Positions 24,940 to 37,615 of a stretch of 64,000 nt of DNA are shown piece by piece. The notes below the pieces were generated by a model. The model saw nothing but the letters and a program-made list of their open reading frames with translations, did not search any database and was not told the origin of the DNA. Numbering within the stretch: the first letter of the stretch is position 1; every line of letters starts with the position of its first letter. The DNA is from Erinaceus europaeus (lineage: Eukaryota > Chordata > Mammalia > Eulipotyphla > Erinaceidae), in assembly GCF_950295315.1 (NCBI RefSeq), contig NW_026647188.1:1488001-1552000 (forward strand), in the 5' to 3' direction. The translations under genes and the position numbers were made by a program.

Positions 24940-25060
24940 AGCTGGCCAATGAGAAGGGAGGAGAAGTTGCGAGGGCGGGACAAATAGAGCAGCCTTCTGA
25001 AGGAAGCCCACCAATGGGAGCTCAGAGGTGGCCTTAAAAGGCTGGGCGTGCTTCCAAGAA
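24940..25060 (+). promoter_or_regulatory. Promoter-like cassette of A(+)2
   Basis: Two CCAAT boxes (24946-24950, 25011-25015), a GC box (24972-24979, 'agggcggg') and a TATA-like TTAAAA (25034-25039), in an order typical of RNA polymerase II promoters. It sits at the head of the most complete A unit. No start-site data exist here; the call rests on motif order and on conservation with 31260-31430. Confidence 0.35.
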
Positions 25061-25648
25061 GTGCGAAGCAGGGTTCAGCCCAGGGCCCTGCCTTGCTGAA
25101 TCTGTCAAGTGCGCATGTGTAGAACTCCATTTGTGCCTGTGCCTCTGTGGATGTGTGCGTGCATGGCTGTGAGAGTGTGTGTTTGTGTTTGTTTGTGTGT
25201 GTGTATGTGTGGGGTAGGGAGAGAGAGAACAACAGAATCACTGTGGCACAGGTGAATTTGTGCAAAACACTTGGAACATTGTGCTTTACCACTCAATATT
25301 CACACCATTGTAGCTCTCCTTGGCCCTTGGACACGTTTTTCTTTTCAGATGTAAAGACACTGAAGAGGGAGAGGTTTTTGCCCTGAGGCTTGCACTGGGA
25401 ATTAGCAGCTGCCCTGTGTGTGTTGCCAGACTAGGAAACTTGTGGTTCCTGTCCATGTGGAGAGTCTCCTGGATGAGTTCCTTCTCGATCCTTTTTCGCT
25501 AGGTCCCGATGGAGCTGCATATAGCTAATGATTTGGAGATTTTACTCCTTTGGACAATTCTTTTCCTGATGCACAGTTTCTCTGCAGGTTTTAGCAATCA
25601 ATTGTCTGAATGTCATATCGCATCCATTGTAAAAAATGACTACATCAG

Positions 25649-25722
<74 letters not shown>

Positions 25723-25735
25723 TGTATGTATATAT
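25649..25735. repeat. Compound (CT)n(TA)n microsatellite
   Basis: CT run followed by TA run in A(+)2. Equivalent loci lie at 32030-32121 and 34221-34321; at 20177-20210 only the CT part survives. Confidence 0.95.
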
Positions 25736-28700
25736 GTAACATGTAGGGGTCTGAAAATATATTTTAGCTAGAAACTTTCACAGCTCTGGATTAGGGTAGT
25801 AATGTGGATACTCCTGGCCCTTCTGAACCACAGTCATGAGAGATATCTCACATAGCCATTCGTATACCTCTTGTCACTCTACAAATCTCCCTCAGCAGTA
25901 ACTACAGCTGCCAAATCATCTACTTCCCTCTTGCTCTTTTTGTCCACATATCCTATCCCAAAACTGTAAATAAAATAAGAAATAGACATAGTTCAGTTCC
26001 CTGCACACAGGACAGGCTGAGGCTGGACCAGGGAGATGCAATATGCCAGCCTATATCTTGGCTGGAACATCACTAAAATTACTTCCAATTTGGAGAGGCA
26101 AGAGCAGTTTTGGAGAGTGGGCTGCAGGCCAAGTGTTGCTTCTCAGAGTGGGATAAGACCTAGATGTTCTAAGTGTAACCTTTCCTCACAAACATAAAAT
26201 AGCAATGCCACTTGTAAGAAGTATACATGGGCATGGAGGGTTTGTCTTCAGTGCTCTGACACTGATCAACACAGGGCCAGAATTTCTGTCCTTTTCAGTC
26301 ACTGTCATTCTGTCTCTCTGACTGTCTCTGCGTGCCTTCTTCCCTGGACCCTTCGTGGAAGTCAGTGCATGCACCATGAACTCCGTCTTCCTGGTGTTGA
26401 AATTATCCTTTCTTTGTCCTTTGGATTACTTAGTCTCGTGCATATGGCGTAGTACAGAGGGGAACTGAGGAGACAGCTTTCCTGCTGCAGGTAACAGGCA
26501 TATGTCCGTCTCCAGCTGCAGCTGTCCAGGCCCTCTGTGCTTGACTCCCATTCTCCAGGGCCCTGTGGCTGACACTCAGCCTAAATGCAGCCCTCCTCAA
26601 TTTCCTGCACTGCATCCTTGTACTTATTCCATGAGAGCCCAGGTGAAGAGAAGTGAAACTCTACCACCCTGGCACACACATTGTGCTTTCCCTCTATTGG
26701 GCCGAATGTAAAGGATCTGTGGTACTGATGGCCACACCAGTGTCCAGATTTTCCATGCAAAACGGAAGCTTCCAGGGTTCAGAAAGTGGGTATTTTGATG
26801 GCTGTGAAATGTCTTTTCCAAGTGCCTCATGGGGTTTCAAATCCTTTTGAAACCTGAAGTTCATTCTTGTATCTAGGGAATATTCTCACCTCTGGCCCAA
26901 AGGCACTCCCAACTAAGAGCACAGTTATCCTGGGGTCAGGAGGTCTGCCAGCCTGCTAGCTCCTGGAGGGATTCCTGAGTATGTCCTCAGGGCCCAAGTG
27001 GTAACAGGTGTTTCCAATTGCCTTTATTAGCAGCAGCCAGACCCTCAGGTGAGGGGCGGGGCTGTTATCTCCACTAGAAGCTCATAATTCAGCCAATGGA
27101 GGCCTCCATCTTCCTTTTGTCTGTCCATAGCAAGGGCCCAGGGAGTTTGTGCTTCCTGCAAGCAGAGCGACTTTGTATGGGACACTCATGCATGCCTACT
27201 TCTGGGAATCTCTCTGAGTGTGATGTGTGGACACCAGGACACCATGATCAGGGACTGTGAGGCCACAGGAGCAATTGCCTTAGCCAGACCCAAAGGGTAG
27301 GTGTAAGGGTCCGGGTTCATCCACTATTGTTTGGTCAAACACAGTTCCCATCTATGTTGAAACACAGGTCTTTCTGGGTTCATTCTGGGCTTGTAATCTG
27401 CAGCCCTGAGCAGGGGACTGAGAGTCTGGAGGCTGAGTAGGCAGCCAAACGTGACTGGACAGGCTCCTTCCATTCAATTCTGAGGGGTGCCCCAGCTTAC
27501 CCCGCTGACAGTGTTTGGATGATAGTGAGGGATGATACTGAATCAGAAACTCAGGGGAGGGAGACATAAGAGTCATTTTGCATGTGCATTCTTGCTTAGC
27601 CAGAATCTGGGCTAGCTGGCTTGCCATGACCAGCTAGGTTCTCTGTACATAAGTTGCAGGTGAGGCTGTCTACCTTCCCACCCATGCTCTGAGACTACTA
27701 TAGGAGAGTTCTGAGCACACACAGACACACACACACACAGAGACAGACAGACAGACACACACACACACACACACACACATTACTGTCAGGTCGGGTAGTA
27801 CAGCATCTGGTGAAGGCTTGGGCTGTCTGGGGTCTGTGGGCAAGAGAGCTGTTGCCTTACAATCTCTACAAGCCAGCTTTGAACCTGTCATCAATGAACA
27901 CAGTATAGGAGGTTTTTGACTTCTGGTCTCTTTCCAACTCATCTACTTCTCTTCTCGCCTTCTCTGTCTCTAACTCTCACAGGTTATCACACACTCTGTC
28001 TTCACTCATTAATATTTTACTTAATAATTATTTTCCTGACAGGCCCAGATATACAAAGAGAGTTACCAGAGCACTGCTGAGCTCTGGCTTGTTTTGTTGG
28101 TGATATCACCTAGGCTACTGGAGCCACAGCTTTGAATGTCTCTCTGACACAAGCCATATTCTGTCTCCTCATTTCCATGGCGGTATCTCTCAGACTTTAT
28201 AGTAAAGACTTTATATATATATATTATATATATATATAGTAAAGACTATATATATATATATATATATATATCTGTCATTTTTAGAATTGTCAACCTATGT
28301 TGATCTTTATCAGAATTACCACTTTTATAACAGCTTCCTTTTTCATTAATAATTGGACACCTATTGGAGCAGGATTCAATACAATTATAAATAATAAAAC
28401 CTTCCAGTAGCATTTCTAATAGCATTTCTATCAGCATCCTTATTGTAACTATCATAGTACAGAACTTGCCTCCTTTCTCTAGTGTAAGCTTCAGTACATA
28501 TAAGTTTATTTCCATTTTCCTGAAATCTTAATTTCCCTGGACTCTGAAGTGTCTCAAAATTTTTGAAGCTGCCCTCTGTTTCTCAGCAGATAGTTTCCAT
28601 TTTCTGCTGTAATCAGGTCTTCTTGTGCTTTTTGTTTTTATTTTTCATTTTTTTCAAATCCTCCTAGATCATCCCCATTTTTTTGCATATTTATTTATTT

Positions 28701-29232
28701 ATTTATTTTGTCCTATATTACATGAGGGGTCATTTCTTCTGCTTGATAGATATTTCTCTTATAATTGAAGGGAAGTTTACACTCACAATACTTTTCGCGA
28801 CGTAAATACTACACACATATGGTGAAGGCTGGGGTGGTCCGGGGTCTGTGGATGTGAGACTGCTGCCTTACAATCTCGACAACCCATGTTTGAACCTGTC
28901 ATGTATGAACACAGTGTGGGAGGTTTTTGACTTCTGGTCTCTTTCCCACTCTTCTATTTCTATTTTTGCCTTCTCTGTCTATGACTCTCACAGGCTCTCA
29001 CTCACTCTGTCTGCACTCATTAATAATTTACTTATATACTTATTTTACTGACAGGCCTTGATATATAAAGAGAGTCACCAGGGCACTGCAGAGCTCTGGC
29101 TTGTTTTGTTGGTAATTTCACTTAGGTTTCTGGAGCCTCAGCCTTGTAAGTCTCTCTGGCACAAGCCATACTCTGTCTCCTCATAGCCATGCCAATATCT
29201 CTCAGTCTATAATAAAGATACACTTACATATA

Positions 29233-29263
<31 letters not shown>

Positions 29264-30408
29264 CAGTCATTTTTAGAATTGTTGACCTTTTTATTTGATC
29301 TTAATGCAGAATTACCACATTTATAACAGCCTCCTTATTCATAAATAATTGGTCACATAGTGGGAGCAGGATTCACTACAATTATAAATTATAAACCTTC
29401 CAGGAGCATTTCCAATAGCCTTTCTATCAGTATCCTCATTGTAATTATCATAGCACTGAACTTGTCTACATTTTCTAGTGTAAGCTTCAATACGTATGCC
29501 TTTCTTTTCATTCTCGGGAATTCTGAATTTGCCTGGACCCTGAAGTGTCAGGGAAGTTTTGAAGCAGCCCTCTGTTTCTCAGCAGACATTTTCTATATTT
29601 CTGCTGTAATCAGGTCTTCCTGTGGTTTTTGTTTTTATTTTTTTCAAATCCTCCTAGATCATCCCCATTTATTTGCATATTTATTTATATATTTAGTCCC
29701 ATATCACATGAGGGGTCATTTCTTCAGCCTGATATGTTTTCTCTTATAATTGAAGGGAACTTTTGACACACAATACATTTCCTTTTGCAGATACTACACA
29801 CTACTACAACTACTACTGCACTGTTTTTGACAGTGACATCCAATGCACAATGGTTTAGTATTGCATGGCTCTAAAGAATGTTCACTATTTAAACTACAAT
29901 GTTTTTAACTTCACAAATATTTATTCTGTTATTTCTTGGGGGATGAATGCTTTACAGTCAACTATTACATGTAATAGTGGGCAGGGGGTATTTTTTCACA
30001 CATTCCCTGTATTTCTGTACATCATTTGTAACTTTCTTATTGAGGAAGTGGAAACAGTCATAAATTGAGAGAGCAGGGCTCAAGCAGGAAGAGAGACAGA
30101 GAGACTGCTGCAGTTCTGATTTGACACTAGCCCAGCTTTTTCCTAGCTGGGTAAGTGGTGACCAGGGGCTCAAAACGGGGTCCTGGGCTTCCACATAGTT
30201 CCCTGGCATCTTGACCAACTGTGCCTCCAACCCAAGCTACCTTCGTTGTCCATGTAACTATCAATCTTCTCTAGGCACTTCTCACCTTCATATGCCAGAA
30301 ACTTAACACTTCTCCCCTCCACCCATGAAACTTTGACCTTTTACTTGAGTGCAAAACAGCAACCGCAGTCCACATTATTTCAGGGAAAAGTGTGTGCGTC
30401 TCTGTGGG

Positions 30409-30412
<4 letters not shown>

Positions 30413-30452
<40 letters not shown>
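30413..30452. repeat. (GT)n microsatellite
   Basis: Uninterrupted GT run in A(+)2; shorter at the equivalent place in A(+)1 (24060-24083). Confidence 0.95.
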
Positions 30453-30455
<3 letters not shown>

Positions 30456-30731
30456 GTGTACATAAGTGTGTCTCAGTTATGATTACTGCTGTAGTTTATT
30501 CCTGACGCAAATTCTTAGGAACTGGGTTGTGCTATGACAAAGGAAGTTTCCACTGCACAAGTGGTTTTTCAAATATGAATGGCACATTGGATATTCTGGA
30601 CACTGTTGTGCATTCTCCCAGGTGGTCCTCAGATGGGTTCTTTCCTTTGCTATTCCCATGCGCTGTTTAATTTCCTGCATAGACTCAAAGAGGAGTGGCA
30701 TGGGGGAGCTCATCTGCATTCTGTTGTGTGT

Positions 30732-30746
30732 CCACAAGGTGGCAGC
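30732..30746 (+). promoter_or_regulatory. CTCF-like motif in A(+)2
   Basis: Same 15-bp core as at 24366-24380, kept without change, with the same weak partner downstream (about 30974-30990). Absent from A(+)3 and A(+)4 because that part of the unit is deleted. Confidence 0.5.
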
Positions 30747-31259
30747 AAAGCCCATAGTTGAGTGTAGTGATTCTGTGGAATGAGGAGAACTCTGGGATTT
30801 GTGGCCCAAGGACTGCAAGGTTGAAATTGACGTAGAGGGCCCTATACATCTGTTCTTTCCTGTGGGGTGGGGGGATGCCCCATTTGGCTTAGCAAGTGGA
30901 AGGGGTTTCTCTCTTTGTCTGGGATGACTCTACTGTGAGCTTGTGAATACCTGTGCTCAGCTGCATTCTGCTGGGTGTCCACAATAGGGCAGCACCAGTG
31001 CGGGACTAAGGGTCCATGGGGCAAGTGCCCTGAGGCACTGGGCTATAAGAGTGGAGACAGTGTTTCTGGGTGTGCCCCAAGAGCATGGCCAGCCTAGCGC
31101 GAGCAGGCAGTGTCCTAAGGACGTGTCCAGAGAGGAGCTGTGTGGGTCATGTTGGCAGAAACAGGGCCTTCAGAGGAAGACAGACAGTCCCAGGGGGCGA
31201 GTCTAAGAGCCCGTGCCCACTGAGCCTGAGGGGAGGGCCCAGTGTGTATTCATAGAGAC

Positions 31260-31430
31260 AGCTGGCCAATTAGAGAAGAGGAACATCACCCTCAGGGGCG
31301 TGAACCAAGAGCTGGCCAATGAGAACAGAGGAGGAGTTGAGAGGGCAGGACTCGGAGAGCAGCCTTCTGAAGGAAGCCCACCAATGGGAGCTCAGAGCTG
31401 GCCTTAAAAGGCTGGGCATGCTTCCAGGAA
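31260..31430 (+). promoter_or_regulatory. Promoter-like cassette of A(+)3
   Basis: Three CCAAT boxes (31266-31270, 31316-31320, 31381-31385) and TTAAAA (31404-31409). The GC box is weakened (gagggcagga). The same spacing as at 24940-25060 is kept although the flanks differ. Confidence 0.35.
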
Positions 31431-32032
31431 GTGCGAAGCAGGGTTCAACCCAGGGCCCTGCCTTGCAGAAGTTGACCAGTGTGCATGTGTATAACTCCGT
31501 TTGTGCCTGTGACTCTGTGGAATTGTGTGTCACTGTGAGCGTGTGTGTTTGTGTGTGTTTGTGTGTGTGTGTGTGTGTGTGGGAGGGAGAGAGAGAGGGA
31601 ACAACAGAATCACTGTGGCAAAGGTGATTTTGTGCAAAACACTTGGCACATTCTGATTTACATCTCAATATTGACACCATTGTAGCTCTCCTTGGCCCTT
31701 GGTCACTTTTTTTTCTATTCAGATGTAAAGACACTGAAGAGGTAGAAGTTTTTGCCCTGAGGATTCCACAATGAACTAGCAGCGGCCCTGTGTGTGTTGC
31801 CAGACTAGGAAACTTGTGGTGCCTGTCCATGTGGAGAGTCTGCTGGATTAGTTCCTTCTCGGGCCTTTTTTGCTTGGTCCCGCTGGAGCTGCATCTAGAT
31901 AATGATTTGGAGATTTTACTCCTTTGGACAATTCTTTTCCTGATGCACAGTTTCTCTCCAGGTTTTAGCCATCAATTGTCTGAATGTCATATCTAATCCA
32001 TTGTAGAAAATGACTACATCAGTGTCTTTCTC

Positions 32033-32123
<91 letters not shown>

Positions 32124-33348
32124 CATGTAGAGGTCTGAAAATATATTTTAGCTAGAGACCTGGACAGCTCTGGATTAGGGTAGTAATGCGGATACACCTG
32201 GCCCTTCTGAACCACAGTCATGAGAGACATCTCACATAGCCATTTGTATGAGAAGTGAAACTCTATCCCCCTGGCACACACATTGTGCTTTCCCTCTATT
32301 GGGCCGAATGTAAAGTATCTGTGGTACTGACGGCCACACCAGTGTCCCGATTTTCCACGCAAAATGGAAGCTTCCAGGGTTCAGAAAGAGGGTTTTTTGA
32401 TGGCTGTGAAATGTTTTTTCCAAGTGCCTCATGGGGTTTCAAATCCTTTTGAAACCTGAAGTTCTTTCTTGTATCTAGGGAATATTCTCACCTCTGGCCA
32501 GAAGGCCCTCTCAACTAGGAGCACAGCTATCCTGGGGTCAGGAGGTCTGCCAGCCTGCTAGCTCCTGGAGGGATTCCTGAGTATGTCCTATGGTCCAAGT
32601 GGTAACAGGTGTTTCCAATTGCCTTTATTAGCAGCAGCCAGGCCCTCAGGTGAGGGGTGGGGTTGTGATCTCCACTGGAAACTCCTAATTCAGCCAATGG
32701 AGGCATCCATCTTCCTTTTGTCTCTCCATAGCAAGGGCCTGGGGAGTTTGTGCTTCCTGCAAGCAGAGCGACTTTGTATGGGACACACATGGATGCCTAC
32801 GTCTGGGAATCTCTCTGAGTGTGATGTGTGAACACCAGGACACCATGATCAGGGATTGTGAGGCCACTGGAGCAATTGCCTTAGCAGGACCCAAAGTGGA
32901 GGTGTAAGGGGCTGGGTTCATCCACTATTATTAGGTCAAAAACAGTTCCCATCTATGTTGAGACACAGCTCTTTCTGAGTTCTTTCTGGGCATGTAATCT
33001 GCTTCCACTGAGAAAAGGACTAGGAGCCTGGAGGCTGAGTATGCAGCCAAACGTGACTGGACAGGGTCCTGCCCCTGAATTCTGAGGGGTGTCCCAGCTT
33101 CCCCCGTTGGAAGTGTTTGGATGATAGTGAGACATAAGATTGAATCGGGAACTCAGGAGAGCAAGACATGAGAGTCCCTATGCATAAGCATTCTTGCTTA
33201 GCCAGTATCTTGGCTAGTTGGCTTTCCCTAACCAGCTATGTTCTCTGTACATAAGTTGCAGGTGAGGCTGGCTACCTTGACACCCATGCTCTGAGACTAC
33301 CACAAGTGAGCTCTGAGCACACACAGACAAACACAGACAGACAGACAG

Positions 33349-33384
<36 letters not shown>

Positions 33385-33811
33385 TACTGACAGGTTTGGT
33401 AGTACAGCATATGGTGAAGGCTGGGGCTGTCTGGGGTCTGTGGGCATGAGAGCTGATGCCTTACAATCTCTACAAACCAGCTTTGAATTTGTCATCAATG
33501 AACACAGTGTAGGAGGTTTTTGAATTCTGGGGTCTTTCCAACTCATCTATTTCTCTTCTCGCCTTCTCTGTCTCTAACTCTCACATGCTCTCACACACTC
33601 TGCCTTCAATCATTAATATTTTACTTATATACTTATTTTACTGACAGGCCCAGATATACAAAGAGAGTTACCAGATCACTGCTGACCTCTGGCTTGTTGT
33701 GTTGGCGATTTCTCCTAGGCTACTGGAGCCTCAGTTTGTAAGTCTTTTTGACACAAGCCATATTCTTTCTCCTCATTTCCATGCCAGTATCACTCAGAGT
33801 TTATAATAAAG
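31361..33811 (+). repeat. Macrosatellite A, forward unit A(+)3, internally deleted
   Basis: Starts like A(+)2 but lacks about 1 kb: the sequence at 32240-32250 jumps from the part equal to 25865 straight to the part equal to 26645. It then ends early at about 33811, losing the AT-rich half and the CTCF-like and promoter-like end. It joins the next unit through a T run. Confidence 0.82.
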
Positions 33812-34234
33812 TGATTTTTTTTTTTTGCAAATACTTGGTACATACTGATTTACAGCTCAATATTGACACCCTGTAGCTCTCTTTGGCCCTTGGTCACATT
33901 TCTTCTTTTCAGATGTAAAAACACTGAAGAGGGAGAGGTTTTTGCCCTGAGGCTTGCACTGGGAACTACCAGATGCACTGTGTCTGTTGCCAGACTAGGA
34001 AACTTGTGGTGCCTGTCCATGTGGAGAGTCTCCTTGATGAGTTCCTTCTCAAGCCTTTTTCGCTCTGTCCCATTGGAGCTGCATATAGCTAATGATTTTG
34101 AGATTTTACTCCTTTGGACAATTCTTTTCCTGATGCACAGTTTCTCTCCAAGTTTTAGCAATCAATTGTCTGAATGTCATATCAAATCCATTGTAGAAAA
34201 TGACTACATCAGTGTCTCGCTCTCTCTCTCTCTG

Positions 34235-34323
<89 letters not shown>

Positions 34324-36387
34324 CATGTAGAGATCTGAAAATGTTTTTTAGCTAGAGACTTGCACAGCTCTGGATTAGGGTAGTAATGCAGATACACCTG
34401 GCCCTTCTGAGCCAGAGTCATGAGAGACATTTCACAGAGCCATTCGTTTACCTCTTGTCACTCTATAAATCTGTCTCAGCAAAAACTACAGCTACCAAAT
34501 CATCTACTTCACTCTTCCTATTTTTGTCCACCGAGTCCTATCCCAAAACTGTAAATCAAAGAAGAAATAGACATAGTTCAGTATCCTGCACACAGGACAG
34601 GGTGATGCAGGACCGGGGAGATGAAATACTCCAGCCTGCATTTGGCTGGAGCATCACTAAAACTACTTCCAATTTGGAGAGGGAAGGGCAGTTTTGGAGA
34701 GTGGGCTGCAGGCCACGTGTTGCTTCTCAGAGCAGCTAAGACCTAGATGTTCTAAGTGTAACCTTTCCTCACAAACATAAAATAACAATGCCACTTGTAA
34801 GAATTATGCATGGGAATGGAGGGTTTGTCTTCAGTGCTCTGGCACTGATCAACACAGGGCCAGAATTTGTCCTTTTCAGTCACTGTCATTCTGTCTCTCT
34901 GACTGTCTCTATGTGCCTTCTTCCTCGGACCCTTCATTGAAGTCAGTGCATGCATCTTGAACTCGGTCTTCCTGGTGTTGAAATTTTCCTTTCTTTGCCC
35001 TTTGGATTACTTAGTCTCGTGCATATGGCATAGTACAGAGGAGAACTTAGGAGTCAGCGTTCCTGCTGTAGGTAATAGGCATATGTCCAACTCCAGCTGC
35101 AGCTGTCCAGGCCCTCTGTGCTTGACTCCCATTCTCCAGGGTCCTGTGGCTGACACTCAGCCTAAATGCAGCCCTCCTCCATTTCCTGCATCACATCCTT
35201 TTCCTTATTCCATGAGAGCCAAGGTCAAGAGAAGGGAAACTCTACCACTCTGGCACACACATTGTGCTTTCCCTCTATTGGGCCGAATGTAAAGGATCTG
35301 TGGTACTGATGGCCACACCAGTGTCCAGATTTTCCATGCAAAACTGAAGCTTCCAGGGTTCAGAAAGAGGGTGTCTTGATGGCTGTGAAATGTCTTTTCC
35401 AAGTGCCTCCTGGGGTTTCAAATTCTTTTGAAACCTGATGTTCATTCTTCTATCTAGGGAATATTCTCACCTCTGACCCGAAGGCCCTCCCAACTAGGAG
35501 CACAGCTATCCTGGGATGAGGAGGTCTGCCAGCCTGCTAGCTCCTGGAGGGATTCCTGAGTATGTCCTCAGGGCCCAAGTGGTAACAGGTGTTTCCAATT
35601 GCCTTTATTAGCAGCAGCCAGGCCCTCAGGTGAGGGGCGGGGCTGTGATCTCCACTGGAAACTCCTAATTCAGCCAATGGAGGCATCCATCTTCCTTTTG
35701 TCTCTCCATAGCAAGGGCCCTGGGAGTTTGTGCTTCCTGCAAGCAGAGCGACTTTGTATGGGACACTCATGCATGCCTACTTCTGGGAATCTCTCTGAGT
35801 GTGATGTGTGAACACCAGGACACCATGATCAGGGATTGTGAGGCCACAGGAGCAATTGCCTTAGCCGGACCCAAAGGGTAGGTGTAAGTGGCCGGGTTCA
35901 TCCACTATTGTTTGGTCAAACACAGTTCCCATCTATGTTGAAACACAGCTCTTTCGGGGTTCATTCTGGGCTTGTAATCTGCTGCCCTGAGCAGTGGACT
36001 GAGAGTCTGGAGGCTGAGTAGGCAGCCAAATGTGACAGGACAGGCTCCTGCCCCTGAATTCTGAGGTGTGCCCCAGCTTACCCCTTTGTTAGTGTTTGCA
36101 TGATAGTGAGGCATGAGATTGAATCGGGAACTCAGGAGAGGGAGACATGAGAGTTCCTTTGCATGTGCCTTCTTGCTTAGCCAGAATCTGGGCTAGCTGG
36201 CTTGCCCTGACCACCTAGGTTCTCTGTACATGAGTTGCAGGTGAGGCTGGCTACCTTCCCACCCATGCTCTGAGAGTACTATAGGTGAGCTCTGAGCACA
36301 CACAGACACAGACAGACACACACACACACACACATATTACTGACAGGTCTGGTAGTAGAGCATATGGTGAAGGCTGGGGCTGTCTGC
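33812..36387 (+). repeat. Macrosatellite A, forward unit A(+)4, truncated at both ends
   Basis: Lacks the promoter-like start: it begins in sequence equal to 19785. It retains the longest CT/TA compound microsatellite (34221-34321), and stops at about 36387 inside the block that continues 'ggggtctgtgggcatgagag' in the other units. Ribosomal spacer with Sal boxes follows directly. Confidence 0.83.
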
Positions 36388-36405
36388 CTTTGTTGTCGAG
36401 CTGGT

Positions 36406-36801
36406 GGGTTGACCAGCAGTCCCTTGGGACTTGGTCGCTGGTGGAGTGGCTCGCGGGTCGACCAAGCGTCTGGATGAAGTCCATCGTGGCACCCTCCGAC
36501 CCCGGACCCCGGATCCCGGATCCCGGACCCCGGACTGCCTTCATTGTGGAGCCGGTGGGTGGTCGCTGGAGGAGTGGCTGGCGGATCGACCGGGCATCTG
36601 GATGAAGTCCACCATGGCACCCCTGGACCCCGGATCCCAAGTTTCAGACTACCTTCGTTGTGGAGCCGGCGGGTCGACCAGAACTCCCTTGGGACTTAAT
36701 CGCTGGATGAAGTCCGCCTTAGGATCCCAGGATCCCGCCACCCTGCCACCCCGCCACCCGTTTCCTTAACTGCAGCCTTGTGGAGCAGGCAGGTCGACCA
36801 G
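36406..36801 (+). terminator. Decayed Sal-box (TTF-I) terminator cluster
   Basis: One exact Sal box GGGTCGACCAG (36671-36681) and one AGGTCGACCAG (36791-36801), the form I recall for mouse. Three imperfect copies: gggttgaccag (36406-36416, a CpG-to-TpG change), gggtcgaccaa (36455-36465) and ggatcgaccgg (36583-36593). They sit in imperfect repeats that also share 'agtcccttgggactt' and 'ggatgaagtcc'. In mammals such boxes bind TTF-I, stop RNA polymerase I and block replication forks. Here no 28S precedes them; macrosatellite A does. Confidence 0.75.
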
Positions 36802-37582
36802 CACGCCCCTGGGACTTAGTCTCTGGCAGAAGAATTTGAGAGTTGGAATGGAAGTCTGAATGATGTTGCACTCTGGCTCCTTGAATTGCCACAGGCTTCC
36901 TGGCCATGGTTGTGGAGCCTCAGGAATGAGGGTCTCTTAGCATAACCATTATCCTCTCTACTCCAGCTCTGCAACACTTTGTATCTTTCTGGCCAGAAAT
37001 TTGCATTGTAAATGAGTGGGTGGGTTGGGGTGGAGTGGAGTGGAGTGAAGTGAAGGGTGAAGGGTGGTGGTGAGCAGAGTGTTGGGGATTCCTCAGAGAA
37101 AGGGTACCTGGTAGGTAGCCACCGCCCCCAATTTCCTTTCCCTCACCCCCCACCATTTTTTATTCACTGGATTTATATATCTATATGGAGCAGAAAAGAA
37201 ATGTCTGTATATAATATGTATCATGTCTGTCCAAGACCACACACACATTCTTTTAGAAAATAAAACTGGGGGAGTGGAACAAAACACATTGCTTGCTTGC
37301 TTGCTTGCTTGCTGAATGTATGAATGAATAAAGCTGGGGGTTGTGTGTCACAAAGCCTTATTTCTGCTGTTGTTCATCTTAAGAGCTACTGAGGAACAGG
37401 ATTCCCTGTCTTGCACCTACAGGTTTTATGAAGGCACCAGTGACTGACTGAAGTTGTAACCTCAGAGGAGTCCAATACATGAAAGTCTTTTGCATAATCT
37501 TGATATCACCAGGGTCCCTTTCTCCCGTGTCTTTCTATTTTAGTATATTCATTGTCTATTACATTCCTGAGAGAGCTTAACA

Positions 37583-37615
<33 letters not shown>

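Larger units (their letters stand above)
19513..24990 (+). repeat. Macrosatellite A, forward unit A(+)1
   Basis: Long forward A unit (about 5.5 kb). It starts inside the TTAAAA-containing promoter-like block and ends just before the next one at 25034. It includes a (GT)n region, a CT microsatellite (20177-20210), a GC-box/CCAAT block (21350-21440), a (TA)n run (22528-22562), (CA)n runs, a CTCF-like motif (24366-24380) and an internal duplication (23497-23885 repeats 21900-22210). No gene is recognised. Confidence 0.85.
24991..31360 (+). repeat. Macrosatellite A, forward unit A(+)2 (most complete)
   Basis: About 6.4 kb, the fullest A unit. Landmarks repeat A(+)1 in order: 25031 with 19565, 25434 with 19960, 26685 with 21025, 27317 with 21645, 29877 with 23170, and 30738 with 24370. 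The block 27815-28330 is repeated at 28825-29330. The AT-rich stretch 28000-30000 contains (TA)n runs and no recognisable gene. Confidence 0.87.
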
